Assembly (NCBI RefSeq): GCF_900110275.1
Contig: NZ_FODC01000002.1
Span: 434,001-498,000, forward strand
DNA: 64,000 bases
DNA from: Duganella sp. CF517
GTDB lineage: Bacteria > Pseudomonadota > Gammaproteobacteria > Burkholderiales > Burkholderiaceae_D
Direction of reading: 5' to 3'
Part shown: positions 15,333 to 24,826 of the stretch, in pieces
Layout of the letters: every line of letters begins with the position of its first letter
Numbering within the stretch: the stretch's first letter is position 1
Position numbers and translations under genes: made by a program
The notes under the pieces: model-generated
Told to the model about the DNA's origin: nothing
Databases searched by the model: none
The model's input: the letters and a program-made list of their open reading frames with translations, nothing else

Positions 15333-18005
15333 ATGATGATTGAAACAGCGATGTCCCGCACCTTGCGCCTGATGTTCGCCGGCGGCCTGGCGGTGTCGAT
15401 GCACGCCCATGCGCAAATCCAGTCCGACCCGCAGTCCGACGGCAACGACGCCGGCATGCAGCGCGTGGAAGTGACCGGTTCCAGCATCAAGCGCCTGGCG
15501 TCGGAAACGGCGTTGCCGATCACCACCATCAAGGCCAGCGACTTCGTCAAGCAAGGCTTGACGACGGCGGCCGAAGTGCTCAACACCATTTCGATGAACC
15601 AGAGCTCGACCGGCAGCAGCCAGTCGGTCGGCTCCGGCACCGGCGGCGTCGCCAGCGCCGACCTGCGCGGCCTGGGCGCCAACAAGACCCTGGTGCTGCT
15701 CAACGGCCGCCGCATCGCCAGCCATCCGTTCAACGGCTCCAGCGTCGACCTCAACATCATTCCGCTGTCGGCGCTGGAGCGGGTCGAAGTGCTGCGCGAC
15801 GGCGCCTCGGCCATCTACGGCACCGACGCCATCGGCGGCGTCATCAACTTCATCACCAAGCGCGAAGTGCAAGGCCTGACCGTCAGCGTCGAACGCTTCC
15901 AGCCGCAGGCCAGCGGCGCCGGTGGCGAATCGCGCCTGAACCTGTCGGGCGGCTTCGGCGACCTCGACAAGGATGGCTACAACTTCTTCGGCGTGGTCGA
16001 CCTGCACAAGCAGACCGCGCTGGCCGCCGCCGACCGCGACTTCGCCGGCACCAGCGTGCGGCCCGACCGCGGCGTCAACAACAGCAGCGGCACCTCGCAG
16101 CCGGGCAACTTCTTCTCCGACAATGGCATCACCGGCAATCCGTACTACGCCGGCGGCTGCGTCGGCAAGGGCTTAGTTGCCAACACCGTCGCCAACGCCG
16201 CCAACGGCACCTGCCGCACCGATACCACCCAGTACATCCAGGCGATTCCGAAGACGCAGCAGGAATCCTTCCTCGGCAGGGCCACCTTCAAGCTGGGCGG
16301 CGACAACCTCGCCACGGTCGAATACCTGCACAGCCGCAGCACCAACGCCAGCGCCATCGCGCCGTCGCCGCTGACGGGCCTGACCCTGACCTCGGCCAGC
16401 CCGTACTATCCGGGCGGCAGCGGCGGCGTGCCGGCCGTCGCCGGGCTGACCGGCGAAAACCTCAGCGTCAACTGGCGCACCGTGGCCGCCGGCAACCGCA
16501 TGGGCTACGACACCAGCATCTCCGACCGCCTGGTGCTGGGCTCGGAGGGCCTGGTGGCCGGCTGGGACTACAACGTCGGCCTGACCTGGGCCGTCAGCAA
16601 GGCCAGCAGCGCCTTCGTCGGCGGCTACACCAACGACTCGCTGATGCAGGCCGGCGTGCTCAACGGCACGCTCAATCCGTTCGGCGCGCAATCGGCCGCG
16701 GGCCAGGCCTACATCGACGCGGCGCAACTGCGCGGCGAATACCTGTCGGCCAAGATGACCAGCGTCGGCGTCGACGCCAAGGTCAGCCGCGAGATCTTCC
16801 GCCTGCCGGCCGGCGCGGTCGGCTTCGCCGTCGGCACCGAGTTCCGTCACGACAAGGCCAGCTACGACGTCAACACCGAGCTGGCCTCGCAGGCGTCGAG
16901 CTCGGGCTATGCCGACGCCCAGGACCAGGCCGGCCAGCGCAACATCGCCGCGCTGTACTCGGAGCTGAGCGTGCCGCTGGCCAAGGACGTGGAGCTGTCG
17001 ATGGCCGCGCGCTACGACCACTACAACGACGTCGGCGGCAGCTTCAATCCGAAGATCGGCCTGCGCTGGCAGCCGGCCAAGGAACTGCTGCTGCGCACCT
17101 CGTTCAACACCGGCTTCCGCGCGCCGACCTTGTACGACCTGCACGGTCCGGCCACGTCGACCTTCACCAGCAACTCGTATGACGATCCGGTGCTGTGTCC
17201 CGGCGGCACGGCGGCGGCTGGCGCCAATCCCAACCTGGCGTGCAACCAGCAGCAGTACATCCGCAGCGGCGGCAACATCAATCTGAACCCGGAGAAATCG
17301 AAGACCTTCAGCATCGGCGCGGTGTTCGAGCCGACCAACGCGCTCAGCATGTCGCTCGACTATTTCAATATCAAGATCAAGGACAAGATCGGCACGGTGT
17401 CGGAGACCACCATCTTCGACAACTACGACAAGTACGCCAGCTACTTCGTCTACTCGGCCGACGGCAAGACCTTGCAGTATGTGAACGCGGTGCTGGACAA
17501 CCTGGGCGAGGTGCACACGTCGGGCATCGACGCCAGCCTGCGCTGGAAATTGCCGCGCAGCGCGGCCGGCGACTTCAGCTTCGTGGTCGACGGCACCTGG
17601 GTGCACAGCTATGAATACCAGAACGAACCGGGCGGCGCGTATGTGGAAAATGTCGGCGTCTATGCGGAGAATTCACCGGTGTTCCGCTGGAAGCACAACG
17701 CGGCGATCAACTGGAAGAAGGGTCCGTGGAGCGCCAGTTTCGCCAACAAGTACATGAGCGGTTATGTCGACCAGAACGACGTGGCGGACGCTTATTATCA
17801 CAAGGTGCGCGCGTATTCGACGTATTCGCTGTCGGCCAGTTATGCCGGGATCAAGAATACGGATTTGACGGTGGGGATCAAGAATCTGTTCGACACCAAT
17901 CCGCCATATACCAACCAGGGCACGACGTTCCAGAGTGGTTACGATCCGCGTTACACCGATCCGTTGGGCCGGACGTTTTATGTGAAGGCGACGTATAAGT
18001 TTTAA
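15333..18005 (+). CDS. TonB-dependent outer-membrane receptor (TBDR5)
   Basis: 890-aa outer-membrane receptor. CAGGAG (15319-15324) fixes the ATG at 15333, giving signal peptide MMIETAMSRTLRL..., cleaved after AHA at about residue 27. The plug (about 50-165) carries VEVTGSSIKRLASETALP, DFVKQGLTTAAEVL, LVLLNGRRIASHP and VERVEVLRDGASAIYGTDAIGGVINFITKR. The barrel ends GRTFYVKATYKF. Paralogue of TBDR2, separated from it by TBDR3, TBDR4 and aroG. The last 400 bp use more A/T at third positions than the rest, for example around 17780-18000. Ligand unknown; no transport genes adjoin it. Confidence 0.94.
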   Translation: MMIETAMSRTLRLMFAGGLAVSMHAHAQIQSDPQSDGNDAGMQRVEVTGSSIKRLASETALPITTIKASDFVKQGLTTAAEVLNTISMNQSSTGSSQSVGSGTGGVASADLRGLGANKTLVLLNGRRIASHPFNGSSVDLNIIPLSALERVEVLRDGASAIYGTDAIGGVINFITKREVQGLTVSVERFQPQASGAGGESRLNLSGGFGDLDKDGYNFFGVVDLHKQTALAAADRDFAGTSVRPDRGVNNSSGTSQPGNFFSDNGITGNPYYAGGCVGKGLVANTVANAANGTCRTDTTQYIQAIPKTQQESFLGRATFKLGGDNLATVEYLHSRSTNASAIAPSPLTGLTLTSASPYYPGGSGGVPAVAGLTGENLSVNWRTVAAGNRMGYDTSISDRLVLGSEGLVAGWDYNVGLTWAVSKASSAFVGGYTNDSLMQAGVLNGTLNPFGAQSAAGQAYIDAAQLRGEYLSAKMTSVGVDAKVSREIFRLPAGAVGFAVGTEFRHDKASYDVNTELASQASSSGYADAQDQAGQRNIAALYSELSVPLAKDVELSMAARYDHYNDVGGSFNPKIGLRWQPAKELLLRTSFNTGFRAPTLYDLHGPATSTFTSNSYDDPVLCPGGTAAAGANPNLACNQQQYIRSGGNINLNPEKSKTFSIGAVFEPTNALSMSLDYFNIKIKDKIGTVSETTIFDNYDKYASYFVYSADGKTLQYVNAVLDNLGEVHTSGIDASLRWKLPRSAAGDFSFVVDGTWVHSYEYQNEPGGAYVENVGVYAENSPVFRWKHNAAINWKKGPWSASFANKYMSGYVDQNDVADAYYHKVRAYSTYSLSASYAGIKNTDLTVGIKNLFDTNPPYTNQGTTFQSGYDPRYTDPLGRTFYVKATYKF

Positions 18006-18015
18006 CGTATGATTG

Positions 18016-18045
18016 AACCGGACCCCGGATGCAGGGGTTCGGTTT
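18016..18045 (+). terminator. probable terminator of TBDR5
   Basis: AACCGGACCCC pairs with GGGGTTCGGTT (one G-U pair) followed by only three T. Lies between convergent TBDR5 and tldD. Confidence 0.5.
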
Positions 18046-18059
18046 CAGCTTGTACCGAT

Positions 18060-19520
18060 TTACGCGGTGCCGCCAACCGTCACGCCGTCGATGCGCAAGG
18101 TCGGCTGGCCGACGCCGACCGGCACGCTCTGCCCTTCCTTGCCGCACACGCCGACACCCGGGTCCAGCCGCATGTCGTTGCCGATCATCGCGACCCGGTT
18201 CAACACCTCCGGGCCGTTGCCGATCAGCGTCGCGCCCTTGACCGGATACGTGATCTTGCCGTTCTCCACCATATACGCCTCGCTGGCCGAGAACACGAAC
18301 TTGCCGTTGGTGATGTCGACCTGGCCGCCGCCGAAATTGACCGCGTACAGCCCGTTCTTGACCGACGCCAGGATCTCCTCCGGGTCCTTGTCGCCGCCCA
18401 GCATGTAGGTGTTAGTCATGCGCGGCATCGGCAGGTGCGCGAACGATTCGCGCCGGGCGTTGCCGGTCACCGGCATCTTCATCAGGCGCGCGTTCATCGT
18501 GTCCTGGATGTAGCCTTTCAGGATGCCGTCCTCGATCAGCGTGGTGCACTGGGTCGGATTGCCTTCGTCGTCGATGTTGAGCGAACCGCGGCGATCGGCC
18601 AGGGTGCCGTCGTCCACCACCGTCACGCCCTTGGCGGCGACGCGCTCGCCGATGCGGCCGGAGAACGTCGACGAACCCTTGCGGTTGAAGTCGCCCTCGA
18701 GGCCGTGGCCGATCGCCTCGTGCAGCAGGATGCCGGGCCAGCCCGGTCCCAGCACGACCGTCATCGGCCCGGCCGGCGCCGGGCGCGCGTCCAGGTTGAC
18801 GACCGCCGACTTGACCGCCTCGGTGGCGTAGAAGTCGAGCAAGCTGTCGCTGAAGTAAGCGTAATCGTAGCGGCCGCCGCCGCCGGACGAGCCCACCTCG
18901 CGCCGGCCGTTCTGCTCGACGATGACCGTCAGCGAGACCCGCACCAGCGGCCGGATGTCGGCCGCCAGCACGCCGTCGCTGCGCACCACCAGCACCACGT
19001 CGTATTCGCCGGCCAGGCCCGCCATCACCTGCACCACGCGCGGATCCTTGGCGCGCGCCATCTTCTCGATGCGCTCGAGCAGCTTGACCTTGGCGGTCGC
19101 GTCCAGCGACGCCAGCGGATCGTTGGGCAGGTACAGCGAGCGCCCGCCGGTCGGCGTCATCGCCCCGGCCACCTTGATCTTGCCGGCGCCGGCGCGGGCG
19201 ATGGTGCGGGTCGCGGCGGCCGCGTCCAGCAGCGCCGCTTCGGAAATCTCGTCGGAGTAGGCGAAGGCGGTCTTGTCGCCGGAGATGGCGCGCACGCCGA
19301 CGCCCTGGTCGATCGAGAAGCTGCCGGTCTTGACGATGCCCTCCTCCAGGCTCCAGCCCTCGTTTTTGGTGAACTGGAAATACAGGTCGGCATAGTCGAC
19401 CTTGTGCGTGAACATCGCGCCCAGCGTCTTGAGCAGCTTGGCCTCGTCCAGTCCGAACGGCGTCAGCAGGATATCGCGGGCGACGGCCAGGGTGGACAGG
19501 TTCGGTTCAAAAGGCTTCAT
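18060..19520 (-). CDS. tldD: TldD metalloprotease
   Basis: 486-aa zinc-dependent peptidase of the TldD/PmbA (U62) family, cytoplasmic. In enterobacteria TldD with TldE (PmbA) processes peptides such as microcin B17 precursor and the antitoxin CcdA. The metal-binding HExxxH is seen in [14 protein letters not shown] (about residues 263-276). A third-ligand cysteine occurs near the C terminus in [15 protein letters not shown]. The N-terminal half contains the [13 protein letters not shown] and TAFAYSDEI stretches typical of the family. Length matches E. coli TldD. It is the last gene of the yhdP-nitrilase-tldD operon, 42 bp after the nitrilase gene. No pmbA is present in the window. Confidence 0.94.
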   Translation of the reverse strand: MKPFEPNLSTLAVARDILLTPFGLDEAKLLKTLGAMFTHKVDYADLYFQFTKNEGWSLEEGIVKTGSFSIDQGVGVRAISGDKTAFAYSDEISEAALLDAAAATRTIARAGAGKIKVAGAMTPTGGRSLYLPNDPLASLDATAKVKLLERIEKMARAKDPRVVQVMAGLAGEYDVVLVVRSDGVLAADIRPLVRVSLTVIVEQNGRREVGSSGGGGRYDYAYFSDSLLDFYATEAVKSAVVNLDARPAPAGPMTVVLGPGWPGILLHEAIGHGLEGDFNRKGSSTFSGRIGERVAAKGVTVVDDGTLADRRGSLNIDDEGNPTQCTTLIEDGILKGYIQDTMNARLMKMPVTGNARRESFAHLPMPRMTNTYMLGGDKDPEEILASVKNGLYAVNFGGGQVDITNGKFVFSASEAYMVENGKITYPVKGATLIGNGPEVLNRVAMIGNDMRLDPGVGVCGKEGQSVPVGVGQPTLRIDGVTVGGTA

Positions 19521-19562
19521 GATGGTGCTCCGGTTCGGGATGGTTGCGCAATTGTACGGGGT

Positions 19563-20360
<798 letters not shown>

Positions 20361-20410
20361 GGCGGTTCCAATCGTGGCTGGGGCGGGAAATGGCGGCGGG
20401 TCGGCGCGGA

Positions 20411-23400
20411 TCACTGCGCGCCCTTGGCGGCCGGCGGCGGCTCCGCCTTGGCGCCGTCGAGTTTGGTGACCACGGGCGCCTTCCACGGCCCCGTGACCTG
20501 CATATGATAGGTCAGCGCCCGCATCACCGGCGCGCTGAGGAACAGCTGCGCCAGGAAGCTGCCCAGGCCGATGACCGGATTGACGGCCAGCGCGTAGACC
20601 AGCGGCGCCGTGCCCAGATTCACTTCCGGAATCACCACCACATGCAGGTTGGCGGTCTCGTTGGCGATATCGGCGGTGCCGTCCATCAACACCGTGGCGG
20701 CGACGCCGTGCATTTTCAAGTTGTCGGTCTTGGCGATGCCCTGGTGGATGCTGGCGTTGGCGGTGATGCCGTCGAACGCCAGGCCCTCGGAGAAGACGTC
20801 GTGGAAATCGAGCTTGAGCAGGCGCGGCAGGGCTTGCAGGCTCAGCACGCCCAGCAGCTTGGCCGCGCCCGGGTCCTGCTTGAGGAACTGGCCTTTTTCC
20901 ACGTTCATCGTGATCTGGCCTTCCAGGCTCGGCAAATCAAGCGAATACGGCAGGCCTTTCCAGGCGATGTCGCCGCTGAGCGCGCCCTTGCCGTTCTTGA
21001 CGGTGCCGACGAAGCCGAAGCGGTCCAGCAACTTGCCGGCGTCGGCGATGTCCAGCTTGAAATTGAGGCTGGTGTTGTGCGCGCCTTCGCGCGTGACCCA
21101 TTTGCCGGTGCCGGTCAGCTCGCCGTCGGCGTTGGCCAGCGACAGCTTGTTGATGCGCCATTCGCGCGCCTTCTCGCTCGGCAGTTGCGCGTTGCTCGCT
21201 TGCAGCTCCAACTGGCCCAGCGGCTTGTTGAACAGTTCGAGCCGCTCGACCACCACGTCGAGCGCGGGGATCGACGCGGCCGCGCTCTTGCCGTCGGACA
21301 GCAGGTCCTGCACTTCTTTCGACGCCGACGCCGGGATCACCAGCGACGACAGGCGCGCCGTCACCTTGCCCAGGCCGTGGCCGGTGGACGGCTCGCTCCA
21401 GGTCAGGTAGCCGTTGGCCTGGGTCGAATCGATGCTGGCCTGCCACACCGTTTTCTGGCGGCTGACGCCGACGACGACATTTTCCAGCTTGCGGTCGCCG
21501 ATGATCAGTTCGATGCTGCGGGCGGCGATGGTGTCCGGCACCACGTACTGGGCGAAGTCGGCGGCGTCGGCGTCCGGCGCGGTGGCGTCGGCGGTCGCGG
21601 GGGCGGTCGCGGGCGTCGGCGCATTCTTGCCGGCCACGCTGCCGCCGAAGTCCAGCCAGGAGTCGACGTTCAGCGCCGGCAGGCTGATGTTGACCGCCAG
21701 GCCGCTGTCCGGCTCCGGCGCCGGCGTGTTGACGCCGATGCCGCCGCGCACCAGTTTCCATGGCGACTTGACGATCTTCTGGCGCTGGTAGCGCGCCGCG
21801 ATGCTGCTGCCCAGCGCGATGCGGATCTCGTCGTGCAGCGAGTTGTTGGCGTCCGGCGTCAGCCCGCTGGTCAGCAGGAATCGCAGCGGCAGCGCGTCCG
21901 GCGCCGCCTTGCCGACCGGCGCCGGCAAGTCCAGCCCCAACCCGGCCAGGCTGGAATCGACCGCCACCGTCAACTGGTGGTCGCGCACCGTCACCGTGCC
22001 GTTGTAGCGCGTGGCGCCGGAGAAATGGCTGCCCAGGCGCTGCATCACCGGCATCGTGTACTGCTTGCGGAAACCGTCGGCCGTCAGCATGCCGCCCAGC
22101 TTGATGACGATGGCGTTGTCGCGCTGGCTGCCGCCGGTGATCGAAATCGGCCCGTCCAGGAAGATGCCCGACAGCTGGTTCAGGTTGACGCCGTGCTCGT
22201 TGAATTCGATCTTGCCCTGCGCCGCCTGCACCGGCGGCAAGTCGTTCATCAAGGTGATGTCGTTGTTATTGAGCTGCAACGCGCCCTGCACCTTGGCGTC
22301 GATCATGTGCGACAGCGGCAGTTGCAGCTTGAGCGCCAAGGTGGCGTTGCCGCTGGCCTGGGTATCCTCGGTGAAGTGCGAGATCCAGTTCAATACCGGG
22401 CTGTTGGCGACGTATTTGAGGAATTCCTGCATCGGCGCGGCGGCGTTGCCGTCGATCTCCAGCATCGCGTCGTGGATCGTCAGGTCCGGGATCACCGCCT
22501 TGACCCTGGTCAGCGCGGCGCCGCCGGTGGTGGCAGTGTCGCCATGGATTTCCATGCGGGCGCGCTCGAACACGAAGCTGCCCTTGATGTGCTCGGCCTG
22601 CGGCCACAGCGGCAGCGGCTTGCCGTCCTTGCCCAGCACCTTGCCGTCTTGCAGGTAATGATTCGGCGAGTAATTCAGCTTGCCTTCGGTCAGCTTGCCG
22701 GCGACGCGGAACTCGCCTTGCGACGCGTGCTCGCCATGGAAGGGGAAATGCGCCAGGTCGCCGCGCAGGCGCACGCTGACGTCGCTGGCGACGCCGCCTT
22801 CGAGCGCGCCGCTCAGCCAGGCGCGCAGGTCGTGCGGCGTCTGCATCGGCAGGAAACGGTCGATGCGGTTGAGCTCGAAGTTGTTCAAGCTGCCGGTCAG
22901 GTCGGCCTTGCCCATGCCCTTGCCCGCCAGCGGCATCGTGTGCGTGCCGCGCAAGGTGCCGCTCAGGCCCTGCTGCAGGAACGCCATTTCATCGATCTGC
23001 AACAGCAGTTGGTTGTCCGGCTCGAACGACCAGCGCGCCTTCAGGTTCAGGCTGTCGAACGGCATGGCCGCGTCGCTGAACTGGTCCGGCATCTGCAATA
23101 CCAGGTCCCGCGAATCCAGGCTGAAGCGGCCGCCCTTGTCGGTGGCGTCGATCGAGCCGGTCAGGTTGTCGAAGCCGGGAATGCCGGGCACGGCGGCGGT
23201 GGCCGGCGTCTTGCCGGCCTTCGGCTGCGCCGGACGCGGCGGCTGCGGCTGCAGCCCGACGCCCACCAGCTCGCCCTTGACGCGGTACGACTGCACCGCC
23301 GGGAAGGCGCCGCTCCACTCGGCGGCAAAGTCGCGCAGCAGGCCGCGCGGGGCGGCGTCGGCCAGCAGCTTGCGCCGGGCAGCGCTCAGCGGCAGGCGCT

Positions 23401-24646
23401 CGGCCAGGCCGGCGACGGTGCGCAGGTCCAGTTGCGGCGCCCGCAGCTGGAATTTCTGCGGCTTCGACGCGGTGGCCGCCACATACGTTTCCGACAGCGA
23501 CGTCGGCGCCATCACCAGGCCGTCGCTGGTGGTCAGGGTCAGGTTGGTCAGCTCGATGCTGTGGCCGCGCTCGCCGAACTTTTGCACGCCGGCGCCCTTG
23601 GCGGCCGCCGACGCGAAAGCCGGGCTGTCCTCGCGGGCGGCGATGCGGCCGGTCAGCTCGCGCAGCTCGAGCCGCGGCAAGTCCTGGCCCAGCACCGCCG
23701 AGACGTCGCGCAGGCCCACGTCGGCGGTCACGGCGGTCAGGCGCGACTGGTCGAAACCGAGCCAGGTGCGCAGCGAGCCGCCACCGCTGTTGAGCACGAA
23801 CGGGAAATCGATCCAGGCTTTCCAGGCGGCGACGTCGGTGTCGCGGATGTCGGCGTACAGCTCGCCTTTCCACATCGACACGTTGGACACGCGGCTGGCG
23901 AACGCGGGATGGCTGAAGTCGGCGCGCACGTCGAGCGGCGCGGCCAGCGCGGCCGGCGGCGTGGCCTTGAGCGCGAGCTGGTGGCGCAGCCATTTGTTGC
24001 GAAGCACCAGGGTGACGCCTTCCAGCGCCAGCGGCGCCGGCTTATTTGCGCGCAGGCGGTCGGTCCAGCGCACGCGGCCGTCGCGAATGACGATCTCGCG
24101 CTGCGACAGCAGCCAGTCGGCGGCCTTGCCGTCGCTCGGTTTGTCGGGGTCGAGATACATGCCGGCCGCAAACAGGCGGCCGTCGGCTTCGCGCCGCAGG
24201 TCGAGGTCGGGACGGGTCAGCACCAGCGATTCGAAACGGGGGCCGCCGGCCAGCACGCTCCACCACGACAGGGTGGCCGACACGCCGGGCAGCGCCAACG
24301 CCTGCCGGCCCTGGCTGTCGTGCAGCACGACATCGCCAAGGTACAGGCTGGGACGCAAGCCGTTCCAGGCAGCGTAAATGCGGGAAATGGTGACCTGGTT
24401 GCCGGCCGCGCGGCTGGCGGCGCGCTCGATATCGCCCTTGTAGTGGTCGATATTCGGCAGCACGGCATAGCGCAGCACCAGGAACAGGATGGTGAAGGCG
24501 AAATACAGTAGCAGAAGAAGCTTGACCGAGAACCCCAGCACATGGTGGGTGGCCAGATTGCAGAAACGGTAGGCGGCACGAAGCCGGTGCCAGCGGGCAG
24601 CCAACGGCCCCTCGTCTGTCACGGTCTCCTCTTCTTGTTTTTGCAT
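20411..24646 (-). CDS. yhdP: YhdP-family AsmA-like envelope protein
   Basis: 1411-aa giant AsmA-like protein (TIGR02099/DUF3971 type). E. coli YhdP is an inner-membrane-anchored periplasmic bridge implicated with TamB and YdbH in moving phospholipids to the outer membrane. One N-terminal transmembrane helix is visible (about 42-62, VKLLLLLYFAFTILFLVLRY), followed by a very long periplasmic beta-rich region. The C-terminal AsmA-like part contains KLDIADAGKLLDRFGF and KGQFLKQDPGAAKLLGVLSLQALPRLL. A TTG one codon upstream is also in frame, but ATG 24646 is preferred. It heads the yhdP-nitrilase-tldD operon and is divergent from glnE across 180 bp. Confidence 0.93.
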   Translation of the reverse strand: MQKQEEETVTDEGPLAARWHRLRAAYRFCNLATHHVLGFSVKLLLLLYFAFTILFLVLRYAVLPNIDHYKGDIERAASRAAGNQVTISRIYAAWNGLRPSLYLGDVVLHDSQGRQALALPGVSATLSWWSVLAGGPRFESLVLTRPDLDLRREADGRLFAAGMYLDPDKPSDGKAADWLLSQREIVIRDGRVRWTDRLRANKPAPLALEGVTLVLRNKWLRHQLALKATPPAALAAPLDVRADFSHPAFASRVSNVSMWKGELYADIRDTDVAAWKAWIDFPFVLNSGGGSLRTWLGFDQSRLTAVTADVGLRDVSAVLGQDLPRLELRELTGRIAAREDSPAFASAAAKGAGVQKFGERGHSIELTNLTLTTSDGLVMAPTSLSETYVAATASKPQKFQLRAPQLDLRTVAGLAERLPLSAARRKLLADAAPRGLLRDFAAEWSGAFPAVQSYRVKGELVGVGLQPQPPRPAQPKAGKTPATAAVPGIPGFDNLTGSIDATDKGGRFSLDSRDLVLQMPDQFSDAAMPFDSLNLKARWSFEPDNQLLLQIDEMAFLQQGLSGTLRGTHTMPLAGKGMGKADLTGSLNNFELNRIDRFLPMQTPHDLRAWLSGALEGGVASDVSVRLRGDLAHFPFHGEHASQGEFRVAGKLTEGKLNYSPNHYLQDGKVLGKDGKPLPLWPQAEHIKGSFVFERARMEIHGDTATTGGAALTRVKAVIPDLTIHDAMLEIDGNAAAPMQEFLKYVANSPVLNWISHFTEDTQASGNATLALKLQLPLSHMIDAKVQGALQLNNNDITLMNDLPPVQAAQGKIEFNEHGVNLNQLSGIFLDGPISITGGSQRDNAIVIKLGGMLTADGFRKQYTMPVMQRLGSHFSGATRYNGTVTVRDHQLTVAVDSSLAGLGLDLPAPVGKAAPDALPLRFLLTSGLTPDANNSLHDEIRIALGSSIAARYQRQKIVKSPWKLVRGGIGVNTPAPEPDSGLAVNISLPALNVDSWLDFGGSVAGKNAPTPATAPATADATAPDADAADFAQYVVPDTIAARSIELIIGDRKLENVVVGVSRQKTVWQASIDSTQANGYLTWSEPSTGHGLGKVTARLSSLVIPASASKEVQDLLSDGKSAAASIPALDVVVERLELFNKPLGQLELQASNAQLPSEKAREWRINKLSLANADGELTGTGKWVTREGAHNTSLNFKLDIADAGKLLDRFGFVGTVKNGKGALSGDIAWKGLPYSLDLPSLEGQITMNVEKGQFLKQDPGAAKLLGVLSLQALPRLLKLDFHDVFSEGLAFDGITANASIHQGIAKTDNLKMHGVAATVLMDGTADIANETANLHVVVIPEVNLGTAPLVYALAVNPVIGLGSFLAQLFLSAPVMRALTYHMQVTGPWKAPVVTKLDGAKAEPPPAAKGAQ

Positions 24647-24826
24647 CAATAAGCTAATAAATCAGGCCATGCGTCAAATAAAATCGCTACACTCGGTTTT
24701 TTCAAGCATCCCAGTCTGCGCATTCTACCGCATCGCACCGCTAACACAGCGCCTGTTAGCCCTTGTTGCGTCGGTTTTACGTGTCCGGCGGGGGCCAACT
24801 TATTTGCATCGGGATAATCGCAGCCA